In this document: in pieces, positions 61,350-64,000 of the stretch
Position numbering within the stretch: position 1 is the stretch's first letter
Layout: each line of letters starts with the position of its first letter
From: Pseudoflavitalea rhizosphaerae
GTDB taxonomy: Bacteria; Bacteroidota; Bacteroidia; Chitinophagales; Chitinophagaceae
Assembly (NCBI RefSeq): GCF_003991355.1
Contig: NZ_RCSU01000023.1
Span: forward strand, 1 to 64,000
DNA length: 64,000 bases
Direction of reading: 5' to 3'
Notes under the pieces: generated by a model
The model's database searches: none
What the model was told of the DNA's origin: nothing
The model's input: only the letters and a program-made list of their open reading frames with translations
Position numbers and translations under genes: made by a program

Positions 61350-62507
61350 ATGCCATTCTATCATAAACTCGGAAATATTCCGCACAAACGCCATACCCAG
61401 TTCCGCAAACCAGATGGCGGATTGTATTCAGAACAACTTTTTTCCACTGAGGGATTCAGCAATGATTATTCACTGCTCTATCATGTGCATCCTCCAACAC
61501 AGATCATCTCCACGGATGAACCGGTGAATGTGATGCCCGCTGTGGCCGAGGAAAAAATGCTGAAACACCGCAGCTTCGAAGGCTTCAAAGTTGCTCCCGT
61601 TGCGGATTATCTCAAGAGCCGCAAACCGGTATTGGTGAACAGCGATCTTCATATTTCACTGGCTGCTCCTACAGCCGGATCACAGGATTATTTTTTCAAA
61701 AATGCCGATGCCGATGAAATGATCTTCGTACACGAAGGCTCCGGCATGCTGCGCACCATGTATGGAGAATTGCCTTTCGAATATGGTGATTACCTGGTGA
61801 TCCCGCGAGGCACTATCTACCAGGTCCATTTCAAAGACGATCATAACAGGCTCTTCATCGTGGAATCTTTCAGCCCTATCCGTTTCCCGAAAAGATACCT
61901 GAGCAAATACGGGCAATTGCTGGAGCATTCTCCATTCTGTGAGCGTGATATCCGCGCACCACAGAACCTGCCCACGTTTGATGAGAAAGGAGATTTTCTC
62001 ATCAAGACCAAAAAGAAGGGTGTGCTCTATGGCCTGCATTATGCCACACATCCTTTTGATGTAGTGGGATGGGACGGATATTGCTATCCTTTTGCTTTCA
62101 GTATCCACGATTTTGAGCCCATCACCGGCCGTGTACACCAGCCGCCACCAGTGCACCAGACATTCGAGGCGCATAATTTTGTGGTCTGCTCTTTCTGTCC
62201 GCGCCTCTTCGATTATCATCCACAGGCTGTTCCCGCTCCGTACAATCACAGCAATATCGATAGTGATGAAGTATTGTATTATGTAGACGGGGACTTCATG
62301 AGCCGCAAAAATGTGACCCGCGGTATGATCACGCTTCACCCTGCAGGCATTCCGCACGGACCGCATCCCGGTGCTGTGGAGAAAAGCATCGGAGCAAAAG
62401 AAACGAAGGAACTGGCCGTAATGGTTGATACTTTCCATCCTTTGCAACTGACCATGGAAGCGCTTGATATCGAGAATGAAGGCTATACCATGAGCTGGGC
62501 AGAGTAA
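61350..62507 (+). CDS. Homogentisate 1,2-dioxygenase
   Basis: A 385-residue non-haem iron dioxygenase that opens homogentisate to maleylacetoacetate in Phe/Tyr breakdown. Cupin core with DEMIFVHEGSGMLRTMYGEL (about 122-141) and the GDYLVIPRGTIYQVHF strand pair, and the iron region GRVHQPPPVHQTFEAHNFVVCSF (about 256-278). The C-terminal HPAGIPHGPHPGA is typical. It is shorter than the human enzyme (445), like other bacterial forms. No other tyrosine catabolic gene is adjacent. Terminator follows. Confidence 0.92.
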   Translation: MPFYHKLGNIPHKRHTQFRKPDGGLYSEQLFSTEGFSNDYSLLYHVHPPTQIISTDEPVNVMPAVAEEKMLKHRSFEGFKVAPVADYLKSRKPVLVNSDLHISLAAPTAGSQDYFFKNADADEMIFVHEGSGMLRTMYGELPFEYGDYLVIPRGTIYQVHFKDDHNRLFIVESFSPIRFPKRYLSKYGQLLEHSPFCERDIRAPQNLPTFDEKGDFLIKTKKKGVLYGLHYATHPFDVVGWDGYCYPFAFSIHDFEPITGRVHQPPPVHQTFEAHNFVVCSFCPRLFDYHPQAVPAPYNHSNIDSDEVLYYVDGDFMSRKNVTRGMITLHPAGIPHGPHPGAVEKSIGAKETKELAVMVDTFHPLQLTMEALDIENEGYTMSWAE

Positions 62508-62530
62508 TTATCTTCCCAATATATTTTCTT

Positions 62531-62556
62531 AACCGCTGCACCTGCAGCGGTTTTTG
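62531..62556 (+). terminator. Terminator of hmgA
   Basis: A 10-bp perfect stem aaccgctgca/tgcagcggtt with loop cc and a short T run, 23 bases after the stop codon. Confidence 0.88.
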
Positions 62557-62694
62557 TGTTGTAAGGGATACTGCTCACGGCATTCAATAGTTGTTGGTTT
62601 TAGGAATATTCGGTATTTTTCGGGTATAGTCCTTTCATTCTATAGCTCCTGATATTCTGGCTCATCTTTTTTCAGCATTAAAATCTATGCAGGT

Positions 62695-64000
62695 ATGAAA
62701 AAGATAGTCTTCGTTGCTTTTTGTGTTTTCATCAGCATTATTGTGAGTGGGCAAACCACTATTCTCATCAACAACGTGCAGATCTTCGATGGTGTGAGCG
62801 AGAAGCTTGTTACCGGGAATGTGTTGGTCCAGGGAGATACCATTTCCCGGATCTCATCTGCTCCTATTCCGGTGAACAGGAGTGCGGCTACAAAGATCAT
62901 CGATGGGAAGGGAAAATTCCTGATGCCTGGTTTGATAGATGCACACTGGCATACCATGATGTGCGCAATGCCTGAAATGGTTTTACTCACGGCCGATATC
63001 GGGTACATCAACCTGGTGGCAGCACATGAGGCCGGCAAAACATTATTGCGCGGCTTTACGTCTGTACGCGATCTGGCCGGCCCAAGCTTCGGGCTCAAAC
63101 GCGCCATCGATCAGGGGCTAACGCCAGGTCCCCGGATCTATCCCAGTGGAGCAATGATTTCCCAATCCGGCGGACATGGAGATTTCAGGATGCCATACGA
63201 AGTGCCATCAGCCCCCGGTGCTCCATTGAGTCATGGTGATGAAATGGGCGCCGGCGCCATTGCCGATGGAGTTGATGCAGTGTTGAAACGTTCACGCGAG
63301 CAGTTGATGATGGGCGCTACCCAACTGAAACTGGCTGCAGGTGGCGGCGTGTCTTCTAACTATGATCCCATCGATGTAAGTCAGTACACAGAGGAGGAGT
63401 TCCATGCAGCGGTGGAAGCGGCAGAGAACTGGGGCACCTATGTTACCGTACATGCCTATACGCCACGCGCTATACAGGCGGCTTTGCGCGCGGGAGTTAA
63501 ATGCATAGATCACGCACAACTGATAGACGATGCCACTGCAAAAATGATGGCGGAAAAGGATGCCTGGCTTTGCATACAGGCTTTCCTGGCTAATGAATAC
63601 TCTAATCCGCAGGCCACTGCTGATGGCAGGGAAAAACAAAAAATGGTGGCTTCAGGAACCGCCAAAGCATTCCAATTGGCAAAAAAATACAAGATCAAAA
63701 CCGCCTGGGGAACTGATATGCTCTTTGATCCGGCATCCACAAAGAACCAGGGAGCTATTCTAACCACACTTACTCCATGGTACTCGAATTTCGAGATTCT
63801 GAAAATGGCAACCAGTGTGAACGGGGAATTGCTGGCGTTCTGTGGCCCGCGAAACCCTTATCCGAAACCACTTGGTGTGATCAAAGAAGGCGCTTATGCA
63901 GATATATTGCTGGTAGACGGCAATCCGATTCAGGACCTCAAACTGGTTGCGGACCCGGACAAGAATTTTTTATTGATCATGAAGAATGGAATAGTGTACA
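62695..64000 (+). CDS. Exported amidohydrolase, 3' end cut by the window
   Basis: An incomplete ORF (435 codons visible, no stop before 64000). It begins with a signal peptide (MKKIVFVAFCVFISIIVSGQ). The amidohydrolase barrel has metal motif DAHWHT (about 83-88), the GFTSVRDL segment, a probable carboxylated Lys in QLKLAAGGGV (about 212), metal His in VTVHAY and IDHAQL (about 248 and 270), and the catalytic Asp in WGTDML (about 341). The closing GAYADILLVDGNPIQDL is that of imidazolonepropionase-like hydrolases. Secreted or periplasmic peptide/amide hydrolase is plausible; substrate unknown. Confidence 0.85.
   Translation, partial: MKKIVFVAFCVFISIIVSGQTTILINNVQIFDGVSEKLVTGNVLVQGDTISRISSAPIPVNRSAATKIIDGKGKFLMPGLIDAHWHTMMCAMPEMVLLTADIGYINLVAAHEAGKTLLRGFTSVRDLAGPSFGLKRAIDQGLTPGPRIYPSGAMISQSGGHGDFRMPYEVPSAPGAPLSHGDEMGAGAIADGVDAVLKRSREQLMMGATQLKLAAGGGVSSNYDPIDVSQYTEEEFHAAVEAAENWGTYVTVHAYTPRAIQAALRAGVKCIDHAQLIDDATAKMMAEKDAWLCIQAFLANEYSNPQATADGREKQKMVASGTAKAFQLAKKYKIKTAWGTDMLFDPASTKNQGAILTTLTPWYSNFEILKMATSVNGELLAFCGPRNPYPKPLGVIKEGAYADILLVDGNPIQDLKLVADPDKNFLLIMKNGIVY

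Noticed and set aside
1-64000. Search for tRNA, rRNA, CRISPR arrays, integrases and prophage genes
   Set aside because: None seen. The repeats are palindromic or tandem, not spacer-separated, and no recombinase apart from the Y1-like gene is present.

Overview
The window reads as a chromosomal segment of a Bacteroidota bacterium, most likely a Chitinophagaceae relative. The evidence is: type IX secretion C-terminal domains (type A at 13959-17534, gliding-type CHU_C at 57823-60417), a TonB receptor with a carboxypeptidase-like N-domain, LytS/LytTR signalling, a PafA-type phosphatase, a serine-palmitoyltransferase-like enzyme, and many genes preceded by the Bacteroidota -7 box TAnnTTTG. Almost everything is core-type chromosomal sequence. 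I see no rRNA, tRNA, CRISPR array, prophage or intact insertion sequence.

Layout. 1-8300: lipid enzyme, PafA phosphatase and secreted peptidases. 8383-12913 (minus): class I and class II fructose-bisphosphate aldolases side by side, a kinase-like protein of unknown role and a BtuF-like receptor. 12914-18427: repeat-rich DNA around a 1191-residue T9SS cargo. 18428-24679: cystathionine beta-synthase, alpha/beta hydrolase, Tex, and an ECF sigma/anti-sigma pair. 24768-31401: lipoproteins, a YdcF protein, an S41 protease and a MurNAc kinase/MurQ recycling pair. 32329-42261: an aromatic amino acid cluster (pheA, aminotransferase, tyrA, small membrane protein, DbpA-like helicase, DAHP synthase-chorismate mutase, transposase-like gene, aroB, aroA, aroC). 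42266-48065: DUF952, a broken dipeptidase, L,D-transpeptidase, RlpA-like protein, OmpA/TSP3 protein, pdxJ and a stand-alone sorting-domain-like protein. 49260-64000: TonB receptor, rpe, TPR lipoprotein, TolB-like propeller, LytS/LytTR pair, CHU_C adhesin-like protein, phosphoesterase, homogentisate dioxygenase and an amidohydrolase cut by the window end.

The most interesting parts are regulatory and repeat-related. (1) A 29-residue leader peptide with 9 aromatic residues in 11 positions sits before pheA, followed by a strong terminator and a complementary antiterminator segment: a classic translation-dependent attenuator. (2) A Y1/HUH transposase-like gene is built into the aro operon, directly after the DAHP synthase stop codon. 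It keeps its HUH histidines and the glutamine, but the nucleophilic tyrosine position is Phe. (3) Seven REP-like palindromic repeats occur in the window; six lie within 16 bases of, or inside, the 3' end of a gene. (4) Four 142-152 bp hairpin elements share a core of about 90 bases, while their outer stems differ in sequence but stay paired.
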